Shown: positions 31,169 to 40,755 of the stretch, piece by piece
How positions within the stretch are numbered: the first letter of the stretch is position 1
How the letters are laid out: each line of letters starts with the position of its first letter
NCBI GenBank assembly: GCA_038217425.1
Contig: JBBQPM010000048.1
Span: 1 to 40,907 of the forward strand
DNA length: 40,907 nt
Direction: 5' to 3'
DNA from: JAIEPT01 sp038217425
GTDB taxonomy: Bacteria > Planctomycetota > Planctomycetia > Gemmatales > Gemmataceae
Notes under the pieces: generated by a model
Database searches by the model: none
What the model was told of the DNA's origin: nothing
Seen by the model: only the letters and a program-made list of their open reading frames with translations
Program-made: the position numbers and the translations under genes

Positions 31169-32698
31169 ATGGACGAGCGGTCGGCAAAACGGCGCGATTG
31201 GCCCTGGCTTCTGGCGCTCCTGGCTCTGGTTCTGTGTCTGCGCGTCTGGCACATCTGTCAAACCGAAGCGACGGCCCGCGATTGCATCGTTTTCGTCCGC
31301 ATGGCCTTGCAGCTGGATCGCGAGCCTTATGCTCACGTCGTGCGTAACAATTCACAGCACCCTCTCTATCCGCTGGCGATCTGGGCGATGTCCAAGCCGC
31401 TCCACGCGTACTTCGGCCGACTCGATCCGCACGTCATGCAGTATGCCGCGCAGACCGTCAGTCTGCTCGCAGCGCTCGTACTGGTGTTTCCTACTTACTA
31501 TCTTGGGAAGTTCGCGCGCGGCCCCTGGTTCGGCGCGAACGCGGTCGTTCTCTTTCAGTTTCTGCCGACGCCCGGTCAGTACCTCTCCGACGGAGTTTCC
31601 GACGGTTTGCTCCTGTGCCTGATCGCCTCGTGCCTCTACTTCGCGGTGCATGGATTCGAACGGTACCGCAGGTTCGATTTCGCCCTCGCCGGGCTGTGCG
31701 GCGGACTGGCGTATCTCGCCCGGCCTGAAGGGTTGCTCGCGCCCCTCGCCGTTCTCGGCTCTCTCTTCGCCTTTCAACTCCGCCGCGATTGGCGTTTGTC
31801 CTGGCCTCGCTTCGCCTGGAACGCCGGCTCGCTCACTCTCGCGACCCTACTCGTCGCTTCGTGCTACTTCGGCGTCACCGGCACGATCACCAACAAGCCC
31901 AGCTCGCAAAACGTCATGGAGTTCGGCTGGGAACTACCGCACGACGACGTCGGGCCCTGGACGAATTTGCCCGGCTTGTGCGCCATCTTTTTCACGCGAA
32001 CCTGGAGTTCGGCGCTGTACGGCCTTGGTCACGAGGTCGTGCTGGGGTTTAACACCGGCGGTTGCGTACCGGCGCTGATCGGCGCCATCTTCGCCTGGCG
32101 GCTTATGCGCTCCAAGCGGATGGTCCTCTTGACGGCAATTTACTTCGTCGGCGTCACCCTCGTGCTCGCGCGCTTGGGACGGGCCGCGGGATATGTTTCC
32201 GAGCGCCATGTGATGGTGCTCGTGTACCTGGCGTGCTTCGCGACGCTGCTGGGCCTGATGCTGATGGGGCGCTGGCTGCTAAAATGCCTCGGCCGAACGC
32301 CGACCATCGCAGCCGTGCGCGTCGCGTCGGGATGTTTACTATTGGTGCTCATCGGCATTACAATGCCCCGGACGTTGCAACCGCTGCACGCCAGTCGCAA
32401 GGGAAACCTCGAAGCGGCCCAGTGGCTGAGTCAGCGGCTGAAGCCAGGCGACGTCGTCGATGACGATTACTTTTGGACCCACTACTATGCCGGAGGCGAC
32501 TTTCTGCCTCAAGAACCGACCACGGAGCATTCGGCCCATTATCTGGTCGTCACGCGCTCCCGGCACGATAAGCGCGTGCTCCCCAAGCAGGAGCCCGACT
32601 TCCGCTGGCCCAGCGACCGTCCCGCCGACCAGGCCAAGGTCATGATCTATCGGCTCGAACCGATTCAAGCGCAGCCGGTGAGTCGTCCCAAGAATTAG
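31169..32698 (+). CDS. Polytopic membrane glycosyltransferase, ArnT/GT39-like (509 aa)
   Basis: A GT-C-type membrane protein that probably transfers sugars from a polyprenyl-phosphate donor on the outer membrane face. The first helix (WPWLLALLALVLCLRVW) is followed by an exoplasmic loop with TARDCIVFVRMA (a GT39-type acidic site) and NNSQHPLYPLAIWAMSKPL. About 10-11 further helices follow, with PTPGQYLSDGVSDGLLL and LAYLARPEG conserved-looking loops. The C-terminal 110 residues form a soluble domain (LEAAQWLSQRLKPGDVVDDDYFW onward). GGAAGGG lies 9 bases before the ATG. It may be co-transcribed with fabD, 11 bases downstream. Confidence 0.82.
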   Translation: MDERSAKRRDWPWLLALLALVLCLRVWHICQTEATARDCIVFVRMALQLDREPYAHVVRNNSQHPLYPLAIWAMSKPLHAYFGRLDPHVMQYAAQTVSLLAALVLVFPTYYLGKFARGPWFGANAVVLFQFLPTPGQYLSDGVSDGLLLCLIASCLYFAVHGFERYRRFDFALAGLCGGLAYLARPEGLLAPLAVLGSLFAFQLRRDWRLSWPRFAWNAGSLTLATLLVASCYFGVTGTITNKPSSQNVMEFGWELPHDDVGPWTNLPGLCAIFFTRTWSSALYGLGHEVVLGFNTGGCVPALIGAIFAWRLMRSKRMVLLTAIYFVGVTLVLARLGRAAGYVSERHVMVLVYLACFATLLGLMLMGRWLLKCLGRTPTIAAVRVASGCLLLVLIGITMPRTLQPLHASRKGNLEAAQWLSQRLKPGDVVDDDYFWTHYYAGGDFLPQEPTTEHSAHYLVVTRSRHDKRVLPKQEPDFRWPSDRPADQAKVMIYRLEPIQAQPVSRPKN

Positions 32699-32709
32699 AG
32701 GAGTCCGTC

Positions 32710-33609
32710 ATGGCCAAGACCGCGTTTTTGTTTCCCGGACAGGGCGCTCAGTACGTCGGCATGGCGCAGGAATTGTGCCATTCGCTTCCGGCGGCTCAAG
32801 CACTGTTCGATTCCGCCCGCGAAATTCTCGGCTACGATCTCTTGCAGATCTGCAGGGAGGGCCCGGCCGAGAAGCTGAGCAGCACCGCGATCAGTCAGCC
32901 GGCGATCTACACCGCGAGCCTGGCGGCCCTGGAAAGTCTGCGCGTCAAGGAGCCGGCGCTGGAAGAAGACGTGATCGCCGCTGCCGGTTTGAGTTTGGGG
33001 GAATACACGGCCCTGGTTTATGCGGGGGTGCTCGACTTCGCGGATGGTTTGCGGTTGGTGCAGCGCCGGGGCCAGGCGATGCAGGAGTCCGCCGACGCCA
33101 CGCCCAGCGCCATGGTCAGCGTGCTGGGATTGTCGCAGGAGAAGGTCGAAGAGTTGTGCGCGAAAGCGGGCCAGGTTCAACTGGCGAATCTGCTCTGCCC
33201 GGGCAATCTGGTGGTCTCGGGGACGAAGGAGGCGTGCGCGGAACTCGAACGCCTGGCACCGGAATTTGGGGCGATGAAGACGATTCGCCTGGCGGTGGCG
33301 GGAGCGTTTCACACCGACATCATGAAGCCAGCGGACACGAAGCTCGCACAAGCGCTCGAGACGTGTCGGTTGAGCCCGGCGCGCCTGCCGGTCTGGTCGA
33401 ACGTGGACGCGGCGCCGCACACGGAGCCGGCGGAGATCAAGCCGCTTTTGGTTCGTCAGGTGCTGCAGCCGGTGTTATGGGAGAAATCGATGCGCGGCCT
33501 GCTCGCCGCCGGCGTGACGAAATTCGTGGAGCTCGGCCCGCAGCGCGTCCTGGCGGGGTTGCTCAAGCGCATCGACCGCAAGATCGAGGTGGTCAACGTG
33601 CAGGCGTGA
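32710..33609 (+). CDS. fabD: Malonyl CoA-ACP transacylase (299 aa)
   Basis: FabD loads malonyl groups from CoA onto ACP for fatty-acid synthesis. It shows the N-terminal FLFPGQGAQYVGMA (6-19), the nucleophile GLSLGEYTAL with Ser95, the GRGQAM-like arginine RRGQAMQ (119-125) that binds the malonyl carboxylate, and the catalytic His201 in VAGAFHTDIM. It is full length and cytoplasmic. GAGGAG overlaps the previous stop codon and lies 6 bases before the ATG. Classical fab cluster members (fabH, fabG, fabF, plsX) are not adjacent, so this is a detached fabD or a second copy. Confidence 0.94.
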   Translation: MAKTAFLFPGQGAQYVGMAQELCHSLPAAQALFDSAREILGYDLLQICREGPAEKLSSTAISQPAIYTASLAALESLRVKEPALEEDVIAAAGLSLGEYTALVYAGVLDFADGLRLVQRRGQAMQESADATPSAMVSVLGLSQEKVEELCAKAGQVQLANLLCPGNLVVSGTKEACAELERLAPEFGAMKTIRLAVAGAFHTDIMKPADTKLAQALETCRLSPARLPVWSNVDAAPHTEPAEIKPLLVRQVLQPVLWEKSMRGLLAAGVTKFVELGPQRVLAGLLKRIDRKIEVVNVQA

Positions 33610-33616
33610 CGAATTC

Positions 33617-33716
33617 GGCGAACGGGGTGGCGTTAGCCCCCCGGTACGTCACGCAATTGCAATGCGAAGGATCTTCCACATTTCACATTCCGGGGGACTA
33701 ACGTCCCCCGCTCGCC
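33617..33716. repeat. Paired REP-like palindromes in inverted orientation
   Basis: Unit 33617-33644 and unit 33690-33716 are imperfect reverse complements. Each reads roughly GGCGAnCGGGG-CGTTAG-CCCCCGG and is itself a GGGG...CCCC hairpin. The 45-base spacer is unique. The doublet fits the REPIN arrangement (two REPs, head to head) and fills the gap between fabD and the helicase gene. No T-run is present. Confidence 0.7.
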
Positions 33717-33799
33717 TTCGCACGGCTCGCAGTCGGGGCGAAACTTTCTAGAATACTCTCTTTCGCCGAATGTCCCTCTCCAGGTCTTAAGAGAACCGT

Positions 33800-35059
33800 A
33801 TGCCGTTCAAAGCGCTCAACCTACACCCGAGTCTCGTGCAGGCCACGCGCGATCAGGGCTACACCGAACCGACGCCTATCCAAGCCAAGGCGATCCCCGC
33901 GATCCTCGCCGGACGCGATCTCATCGCCACCGCGCAGACCGGCACCGGCAAGACGGCGGCGTTTTTGCTGCCGATCCTGACGCAAATCCTCGGATTGCCG
34001 CGCCGCTCGCTGCACGCCATGGTCATCTCGCCCACGCGCGAACTCGCCCAGCAGATCAACGACGTCTGCAAGGAACTCGCGGGCAGGGCCCCCATCCGCG
34101 TCGGACTCTTCGTGGGGGGCGCCTCCAAGTTCGCCCAGGAAAAAATGCTCAAGACCGGCATCGAGATCGTCATCGCCACTCCGGGCCGACTCCTCGATCA
34201 CATGCACTTCAACCAGGCGCCGTTCGATCGCCTGCACACCCTCGTTCTCGATGAAGCCGATCGCATGCTCGACATGGGTTTCCTCCCCGACCTGCGCCGC
34301 ATCGTCGCTCGGCTCCCCGGCCGTAAGCAGACGCTCCTCTTCTCCGCGACCATGCCTCCGGTCATCGTCGACCTGGCCCGCGATATCCTCTCCAAACCCG
34401 AAACCATCCAGATTGGCAAACGCAGCGCCCCCGCCGTCGGCATCACGCAGGCGGCCTACCCCGTCCCCGATCATCTCAAGACGCCCCTCTTACGCCATCT
34501 GCTCCGCAGCATGGACATGCCTTCGGTCCTCGTCTTCACGCGCACGCGCCGCACGGCACATTCCCTGGCGCGCGTCATCGAGTCTGACGGGTTCACCGTC
34601 TCCGAACTCCACAGCGACCGTACCCAGGGCCAGCGCACCCGCGCTCTCGACGGCTTTCGTAAGGGGGATTTCCAGGTGATGGTGGCGACGAATATCGCGG
34701 CCCGCGGACTCGACGTCGACCACATTACGCATGTGATTAGCCATGACGTGCCGGACGTTCCGGAGGACTACGTCCATCGCATCGGCCGAACGGCGCGGGC
34801 GAAAGCCGAGGGGGACGCGTTCGTGCTGGTGTCCCCGGGCGAGGAATGGAATCTGTCGCAGATCGAACGGCAGATCGGCCAAAGGCTGCCGCGGGTGACG
34901 CTGCCGGAATTCGACTACACGCAGAAGGCGCCGGATCGAGGCCCGAAGGCGAAAGGTCGACCGCCGGGGAGGTCGCAGGCGCCGCCCGAGCGGTCGTCGC
35001 GCAGCGGCGGGCGTTTTCCCGATCCCAAGAGAGGCGCGCCACGCGGGCGCAGAGATTAG
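33800..35059 (+). CDS. rhlE: DEAD-box RNA helicase, RhlE-like (419 aa)
   Basis: An ATP-dependent RNA-unwinding enzyme for ribosome assembly or RNA turnover. Motifs in order: Q motif PTPIQ (24-28), Walker A AQTGTGKT (45-52), PTREL (78-82), TPGR (127-130), DEAD (151-154), SAT (182-184), then ARGLDVDHITHVISHDVPDVPEDYVHRIGRTAR in domain 2. The C-terminal 50 residues are basic and Gly/Pro/Arg-rich (RSGGRFPDPKRGAPRGRRD), an RNA-binding tail as in RhlE. The gene symbol is by resemblance. The Shine-Dalgarno before 33800 is weak; a TAGAAT box at 33749-33754 may be its -10. Confidence 0.92.
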   Translation: MPFKALNLHPSLVQATRDQGYTEPTPIQAKAIPAILAGRDLIATAQTGTGKTAAFLLPILTQILGLPRRSLHAMVISPTRELAQQINDVCKELAGRAPIRVGLFVGGASKFAQEKMLKTGIEIVIATPGRLLDHMHFNQAPFDRLHTLVLDEADRMLDMGFLPDLRRIVARLPGRKQTLLFSATMPPVIVDLARDILSKPETIQIGKRSAPAVGITQAAYPVPDHLKTPLLRHLLRSMDMPSVLVFTRTRRTAHSLARVIESDGFTVSELHSDRTQGQRTRALDGFRKGDFQVMVATNIAARGLDVDHITHVISHDVPDVPEDYVHRIGRTARAKAEGDAFVLVSPGEEWNLSQIERQIGQRLPRVTLPEFDYTQKAPDRGPKAKGRPPGRSQAPPERSSRSGGRFPDPKRGAPRGRRD

Positions 35060-35128
35060 AGTCGCTGCGAGCCGTGTGGGAGTTTTGCTCGGAGTTGTCA
35101 ATCCCCTGCGAGAAAACGGGAGGCCGTC

Positions 35129-36016
35129 ATGAAGCCGTTGGCGATGCTGTGCGTGATCTGTTTCGGCGCCGGAGCGAGTGCCGCCGAGCCGGAAGTTTAC
35201 AAGATTTGGCCGGGCAAGGCGCCTGGGGAGACGAAGGAGTTGCCCCCCGAAGCGAATATGTCCAAGCCGGGCGAACGCGAAGTTGCGGGCAAGCCCGTCA
35301 TTCGGCTGGGCAACGTCTCGACGCCGATGCTGACGGTGTATCGGCCTGCGAAGGGGAAGGAGACCGGCGCCGCGGTCATCATCTGCCCCGGCGGCGGACA
35401 CACCATCTTGGCCTATGATCTCGAAGGGACGGAAGCGGCCCAGTGGCTCAGCGAGATCGGCGTCACCGCCTGCGTGCTCAAGTACCGCGTCCCGGGCCGC
35501 GATCCCAACAAGCGTGGCCATGCCGCCGTCCAGGACGCGCAACGTGCCGTCAGCCTGGTGCGCAGCAAGGCGGACGAGTGGAAGCTCGATCCCAAACGAA
35601 TCGGCATTCTCGGCTTCTCCGCCGGCGGCGAAGCGGCGGCGCTCACGGCGCTTTACACCGAACGGCAATATCCCGCCGAGGACGGCGTCGACAAGATCTC
35701 GAGCCGACCCGACTTTGCCGCCCTCATCTATCCCGGCGGACTCGTCGGCAAAGGGCAAGAGAAGTTGCACGATCACGTGAAGGCGACGAAAGAGACGCCG
35801 CCGATGTTCATTGTCCACGCGTACGATGACGGCGTCACGGCGCTCAACAGCATCTTGCTGGCGGCGGAGCTCAAAAAGGTGGGCGTGTCGGCGGAACTGC
35901 ACCTGTACGCTACCGGAGGGCACGGCTACGGTTTGCGCCCCCAGGAGAACAAGCCGGTGACGCGTTGGCCGCAGGCGTGCGCCACCTGGATGCAGACGAT
36001 GGGTTTCACGAAGTAA
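35129..36016 (+). CDS. Secreted alpha/beta hydrolase, BD-FAE/acetylesterase-like (295 aa)
   Basis: A paralogue of the enzyme at 23062-23982. Signal peptide 1-18 (ending ASAAEP), then VYKIWPGKAPGETKE, the oxyanion loop AAVIICPGGGHTIL (81-94), the nucleophile elbow GFSAGGE with Ser164, Asp in HAYDDGVT, and His in GGHGYG. The His lies in a different local context from that of the paralogue (GGHGYGL against STAHDFG). GGGAGG lies 6 bases before the ATG. It is probably a deacylase for polysaccharides outside the cytoplasm. The gene ends 7 bases from the convergent lipoamide dehydrogenase gene, with no terminator between them. Confidence 0.88.
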   Translation: MKPLAMLCVICFGAGASAAEPEVYKIWPGKAPGETKELPPEANMSKPGEREVAGKPVIRLGNVSTPMLTVYRPAKGKETGAAVIICPGGGHTILAYDLEGTEAAQWLSEIGVTACVLKYRVPGRDPNKRGHAAVQDAQRAVSLVRSKADEWKLDPKRIGILGFSAGGEAAALTALYTERQYPAEDGVDKISSRPDFAALIYPGGLVGKGQEKLHDHVKATKETPPMFIVHAYDDGVTALNSILLAAELKKVGVSAELHLYATGGHGYGLRPQENKPVTRWPQACATWMQTMGFTK

Positions 36017-36023
36017 CGTTTCG

Positions 36024-37421
<1,398 letters not shown>

Positions 37422-37454
37422 GATTCGAGGTTCCTGATGTGGGATATTAAGAAA

Positions 37455-37571
37455 ACTAACCACAGAGACACAGAGAGCACAGAGGAATTCACGGAGAGGA
37501 TGATTAAAGTTCGAGAAATCTTACCTCCCCTCGGTGCATTTCTCTGTGCTCTCTGTGTCTCTGTGGTTAGT
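37455..37571. repeat. Perfect 30-bp inverted repeat with a 57-base, partly mirrored centre
   Basis: Arms 37455-37484 and 37542-37571 are exact reverse complements built on the word CCACAGAGACACAGAG. The inner bases continue the symmetry imperfectly (an ACGGAG/CTCGGTG pair), so the whole 117-base segment is close to one long palindrome. From memory, this CACAGAGACACAGAG word recurs in many environmental bacterial genomes as a dispersed element. It lies between the E2 and E3 genes and begins 12 bases after the E2 stop, so the co-transcript would carry a 30-bp stem. Confidence 0.88.
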
Positions 37572-37582
37572 CTTGCATTTCT

Positions 37583-38758
37583 CTAAATCTCGAGCAACAA
37601 ACGTTCCGGGTTTTCCAGACAATCCTTGATGCGCACCAGGAACAACACCGCCTCGCGGCCGTCGATCAGGCGATGATCGTAGGTCAGAGCGAGGTACATC
37701 ATCGGGCGGATGACGATCTGGTCGTCGCGGACCACGGGGCGTTTCTGGATCGAATGCATGCCGAGGATGGCGCATTGCGGCGGGTTGAGGATCGGCGTCG
37801 ACATCATGGAGCCGAAGATGCCGCCGTTGGTGATCGTGAAGGTGCCGCCGGAGAGTTCGTCGGGGCCGATCTTGCTGTCCTTGGCGCGGACCGCGAGGCT
37901 CGTGATCGCCTTCTCGATCTGGGCGAAGGACAGCTTGTCGGCATCGCGAAGCACAGGGACCATCAGGCCCTTCTCGGTGCTGACGGCGACGCCGATGTTG
38001 AAGAAGTGCTGCTGCACGATCTCGTCGCCGTCGATGCGCGAGTTGACGATCGGATGGCTGCGTAACGCCTCGATCGACGCCTTGACGAAGAACGACATGA
38101 AGCCGAGGCCGACGGTGTGCGTCTCCTTGAACTTATCCTTGTACTTGCTGCGCAGGTCCATGATGGCGGACATGTCGGCTTCGTTGAAGGTCGTGAGGCT
38201 CGCGGTCGTTTGCTGCGATTGCAGGAGGCGCTGGGCGATGCGTTGGCGGATGGCGCTCATGCGCTGGCGGGTTTCGCGTCCCGCCGGTTGCGTCGCGATC
38301 GGCGCCGCGGGGGTCGGCGGCAGGACGGAGATGCGCGTCGGGGTGTCGAGCGTGCGCTGAACGTCCTCCTTGAGGATCACGCCATGCTTGCCGGTGCCAT
38401 CGACTTTGCTGACGTCGACTTTCGCCTCGGTCGCCAGGCGCTGGGCGGCGGGGGAAACGGTCGGCGCCGCTTCCGACTTCGGCGTCTCCTTGGCTGGCGC
38501 AGGCGCGGCGGGGGCGGAGACGTCGGACGGTTCGATTTCGCCCACAACCTCGCCGATCAGCACCTTGGCGCCCTCGGCCTTCTTGATCTTGAGCTTGCCC
38601 GCGGCCGGCGCCGGGATTTCGTTCGATGCCTTTTCGGTCTCCAGTTCGAAGACCGGTTCGTCTAGGCGGACCAAATCGCCGTCCTTCTTGATCCAGCGTG
38701 CAATGCTCCCCTCGGTGACTGATTCGCCGACCGGGGGTACTTTGATTTCGACCGCCAT
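37583..38758 (-). CDS. sucB: Dihydrolipoyllysine succinyltransferase, E2 of 2-oxoglutarate dehydrogenase (391 aa)
   Basis: The core E2 subunit that carries acyl groups on a lipoyl arm and passes them to CoA. Lipoyl domain 1-80 with Lys43 in FELETEKASNE; an Ala/Pro linker; a subunit-binding domain (about 107-143, AAQRLATEAKVDVSKVDGTGKHGVILKEDV); and a catalytic domain from about 165 with TFNEADMSAIMDLRSKYKD, GGTFTITNGGIFGSMMSTPILNPPQ and the active-site DHRLIDG near the C-terminus. ADMSAIMDLR and MSTPILN favour the succinyl over the acetyl type. ATG at 38758 with AGGA upstream. No E1 (sucA) gene is adjacent; upstream is a divergent gene. Confidence 0.93.
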   Translation of the reverse strand: MAVEIKVPPVGESVTEGSIARWIKKDGDLVRLDEPVFELETEKASNEIPAPAAGKLKIKKAEGAKVLIGEVVGEIEPSDVSAPAAPAPAKETPKSEAAPTVSPAAQRLATEAKVDVSKVDGTGKHGVILKEDVQRTLDTPTRISVLPPTPAAPIATQPAGRETRQRMSAIRQRIAQRLLQSQQTTASLTTFNEADMSAIMDLRSKYKDKFKETHTVGLGFMSFFVKASIEALRSHPIVNSRIDGDEIVQQHFFNIGVAVSTEKGLMVPVLRDADKLSFAQIEKAITSLAVRAKDSKIGPDELSGGTFTITNGGIFGSMMSTPILNPPQCAILGMHSIQKRPVVRDDQIVIRPMMYLALTYDHRLIDGREAVLFLVRIKDCLENPERLLLEI

Positions 38759-38803
38759 GGCAATCCTATCTCGTTTACGGGAGGAAAACGACGCGAGAGC
38801 CAT

Positions 38804-38809
38804 ATTGTA
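38804..38809 (-). promoter_or_regulatory. Candidate -10 box (TACAAT) for sucB-lpdA
   Basis: TACAAT on the minus strand, 45 bases before the sucB ATG. The same TACAAT word occurs upstream of the genes at 17004 and 30710. No clear -35 is seen. Confidence 0.35.
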
Positions 38810-38992
38810 GAGCCCGCCTCGGGAAGTTCTACCGGGAAAACGCGGCGTCTCGGGGGGGCGCATTTCCCCGGTTTCCCCTATTCTCGGCACAATCGGCTAA
38901 CTTCCTCGAACTGAGATTCCAAAACGCTTCACGCTCGGGTAGAAGCCGAGCCGATTTCTCCGAAAACCCCTCGTCCGGTCCGGAGTCAGGTC

Positions 38993-39436
38993 ATGCGCCG
39001 CGTTTGTTTGCCGAAGTATCGTCCGAATGTCGAACGTCTGGAAGGTCGGTTCAATCCATCGTCGTTCGATGCGGGCGACGCGTCGATCCCGAAGATCGAG
39101 TTGCCGAACGAGGTTCCGATCCTGACGGCGCCGCGTCTGGACTTTTTCCTGTTCGCGCCGCCCCCGGCGCCGGCGCCGATGGCGATGCCGATCTGGGTGG
39201 CGCCCGCTTCCGCCCCCGCGCCGCTGACGTCGGCACTCCCCGTAAAGGAGCCGGAACGTTCGAGCATTCCGTCGGGGTCTGCACTTTTCGGCGTGGGGGG
39301 CGATCCGGAGATCGACGAACCGCAGCCGCCGGTCCGCGAGGAACGTCGGCGCGTTCGGCCGCGCCCGGCTCCCTTGGCCGAGCCGGCAGTTTTGGCGATG
39401 GAAGAAGTGCCCGCGCCGGCGCTTCGCGAGGAATGA
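38993..39436 (+). CDS. Pro/Ala-rich protein with planctomycete LEGR-type N-terminal motif (147 aa)
   Basis: The N-terminus KYRPNVERLEGRFNPS has the form R-P-x-(V/L)-E-x-LE-x-R-x-x-P, a motif found at the start of many large planctomycete exported proteins, where it appears to act in place of a classical signal peptide. Here the remainder is only about 125 residues, low-complexity and rich in Pro, Ala and Glu (PPPAPAPMAMPIW, APASAPAPL), with no recognisable domain. It may be a cell-surface linker or a shortened relic of a larger exoprotein. The start has only a weak ribosome site. The coding call rests on the motif and on the stop just before the next gene's upstream region. Confidence 0.65.
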   Translation: MRRVCLPKYRPNVERLEGRFNPSSFDAGDASIPKIELPNEVPILTAPRLDFFLFAPPPAPAPMAMPIWVAPASAPAPLTSALPVKEPERSSIPSGSALFGVGGDPEIDEPQPPVREERRRVRPRPAPLAEPAVLAMEEVPAPALREE

Positions 39437-39540
39437 ATCGGGTTCCGACGGCCGCGACTCCTCTTGACCCGAATCCCCGCTTTGCTGTATTTTCTCACGC
39501 GGGCTGAGCATGGAAGAGACCGGGCAAAAAGGAGTTTGCG

Positions 39541-40692
39541 ATGAGTACGCCGACCGGGGTTCCCCTCTGCGATCTGCAAGGCCAGATGGCCCAGCTGCAA
39601 CCGCAACTTTCCGAAGCCGTCAATCGCGTGCTTGAGTCCTGCCAGGTCATCAACGGCCCGGAAGTCGCCAGTCTCGAGAAAGAGGTCGCGAGTTACTGCG
39701 GCGCCGGGTTTGGCGTCGGCTGCTCCTCCGGTTCTGATGCGCTGCTGCTCGCCCTGGCGGCGCTGGGCGTCGGGCCCGGCGATGAAGTCGTTCTGCCGCC
39801 GTTCACCTTCTTCGCCTCCGTCGGCGCCGTGTGCCGACTCGGGGCCAAACCCGTCTTCGCCGACATCGATCCCCTCACTTTCAACATCGATCCCTGCCAG
39901 GTCGAAAGCAAAATCACCGCCAGGACCAAGGCGATCATGGTCGTGCATCTCTTCGGACAATGCTGCGACATGGAGCCCCTGTGGCGCATCGCCGACCGGC
40001 ACAATCTCCCCATCGTCGAAGACGCAGCCCAGGCGATCGGCGCCGACTACCGCGGCAACCGCACGGGGACGCTCGGGGCCATCGCCTGCTTCAGCTTTTA
40101 CCCGTCGAAGAATTTAGGAGCCTACGGCGACGCCGGCATGGTCGTCACCAACGACGCCGACTGGGCGGCCAAGATGACGTGTCTCCGCGGACACGGCATG
40201 GAGCCCAAGTATCACCACAAGATGCTCGGCTGGAACGCCCGCCTCGACGCCTTGCAGGCCGCGCTCTTGCGCGTCAAACTGCCGCACCTGGAGCGCTGGA
40301 CCCTCGCACGCCAGACCGCGGCCCAGCGTTACGACTCGCTCATCGACGAACACCACCTCGGCGCCTTTCTGCAGCGCCCCACCGTGAAGTCCCACCGCCG
40401 GCACGTCTTCAACCAGTACGTCGTCCGCGTGGCCCGCAATCACCGCGACGCTCTCGTCGCCCATTTCCGCAAGGCCGGCATCGGTTGCGAGATCTACTAC
40501 CCCATTCCGCTGCATCTGCAAGAATGCCTGCGCGACCTGGGCCATGCCGAGGGCGATTACCCCGTCAGCGAAGAGGCGGCCAAGAGCGTCCTGGCGCTCC
40601 CCATGTTCCCGGAGATCACGGCCCAGCAGCAACGCATCGTCATGGAGAGCGTCACCGAGTTCGTGCGTCGCCAGTGTCGGGCGGCTGCGTAA
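39541..40692 (+). CDS. DegT/DnrJ/EryC1/StrS-family sugar aminotransferase (383 aa)
   Basis: A PLP enzyme that adds an amino group to a keto-sugar nucleotide, as in the making of amino sugars for surface glycans (WbpE, ArnB, DesV relatives). Substrate-site start VPLCDLQGQ; INGPEVASLEKEVASYCGAGFGVGCSSGSDALLLAL (38-73); PPFTFFASVGAV; FADIDP; VEDAAQAIGADYRG (159-171); and the PLP Lys190 in FSFYPSKNLGAYGDAGMVV. The C-terminal YYPIPLHLQECL is typical. It is full length. AAGGAG lies 6 bases before the ATG. The amino sugar it makes may feed the glycosyltransferases elsewhere in the window, which is inference. Confidence 0.93.
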   Translation: MSTPTGVPLCDLQGQMAQLQPQLSEAVNRVLESCQVINGPEVASLEKEVASYCGAGFGVGCSSGSDALLLALAALGVGPGDEVVLPPFTFFASVGAVCRLGAKPVFADIDPLTFNIDPCQVESKITARTKAIMVVHLFGQCCDMEPLWRIADRHNLPIVEDAAQAIGADYRGNRTGTLGAIACFSFYPSKNLGAYGDAGMVVTNDADWAAKMTCLRGHGMEPKYHHKMLGWNARLDALQAALLRVKLPHLERWTLARQTAAQRYDSLIDEHHLGAFLQRPTVKSHRRHVFNQYVVRVARNHRDALVAHFRKAGIGCEIYYPIPLHLQECLRDLGHAEGDYPVSEEAAKSVLALPMFPEITAQQQRIVMESVTEFVRRQCRAAA

Positions 40693-40755
40693 TTGGACAG
40701 CGCCACTATTCTGGCCTTGTCAACACAACGTCAAGGGCAAACCCAGGTTGACTCT

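Noticed and set aside
38986..40002. 338-codon minus-strand frame spanning the LEGR-motif gene and the aminotransferase start
   Set aside because: It conflicts with the well-supported sugar aminotransferase. It has no motif, and its composition is typical of shadow frames. It does weaken the case for the plus-strand gene at 38993 slightly, reflected in its confidence.
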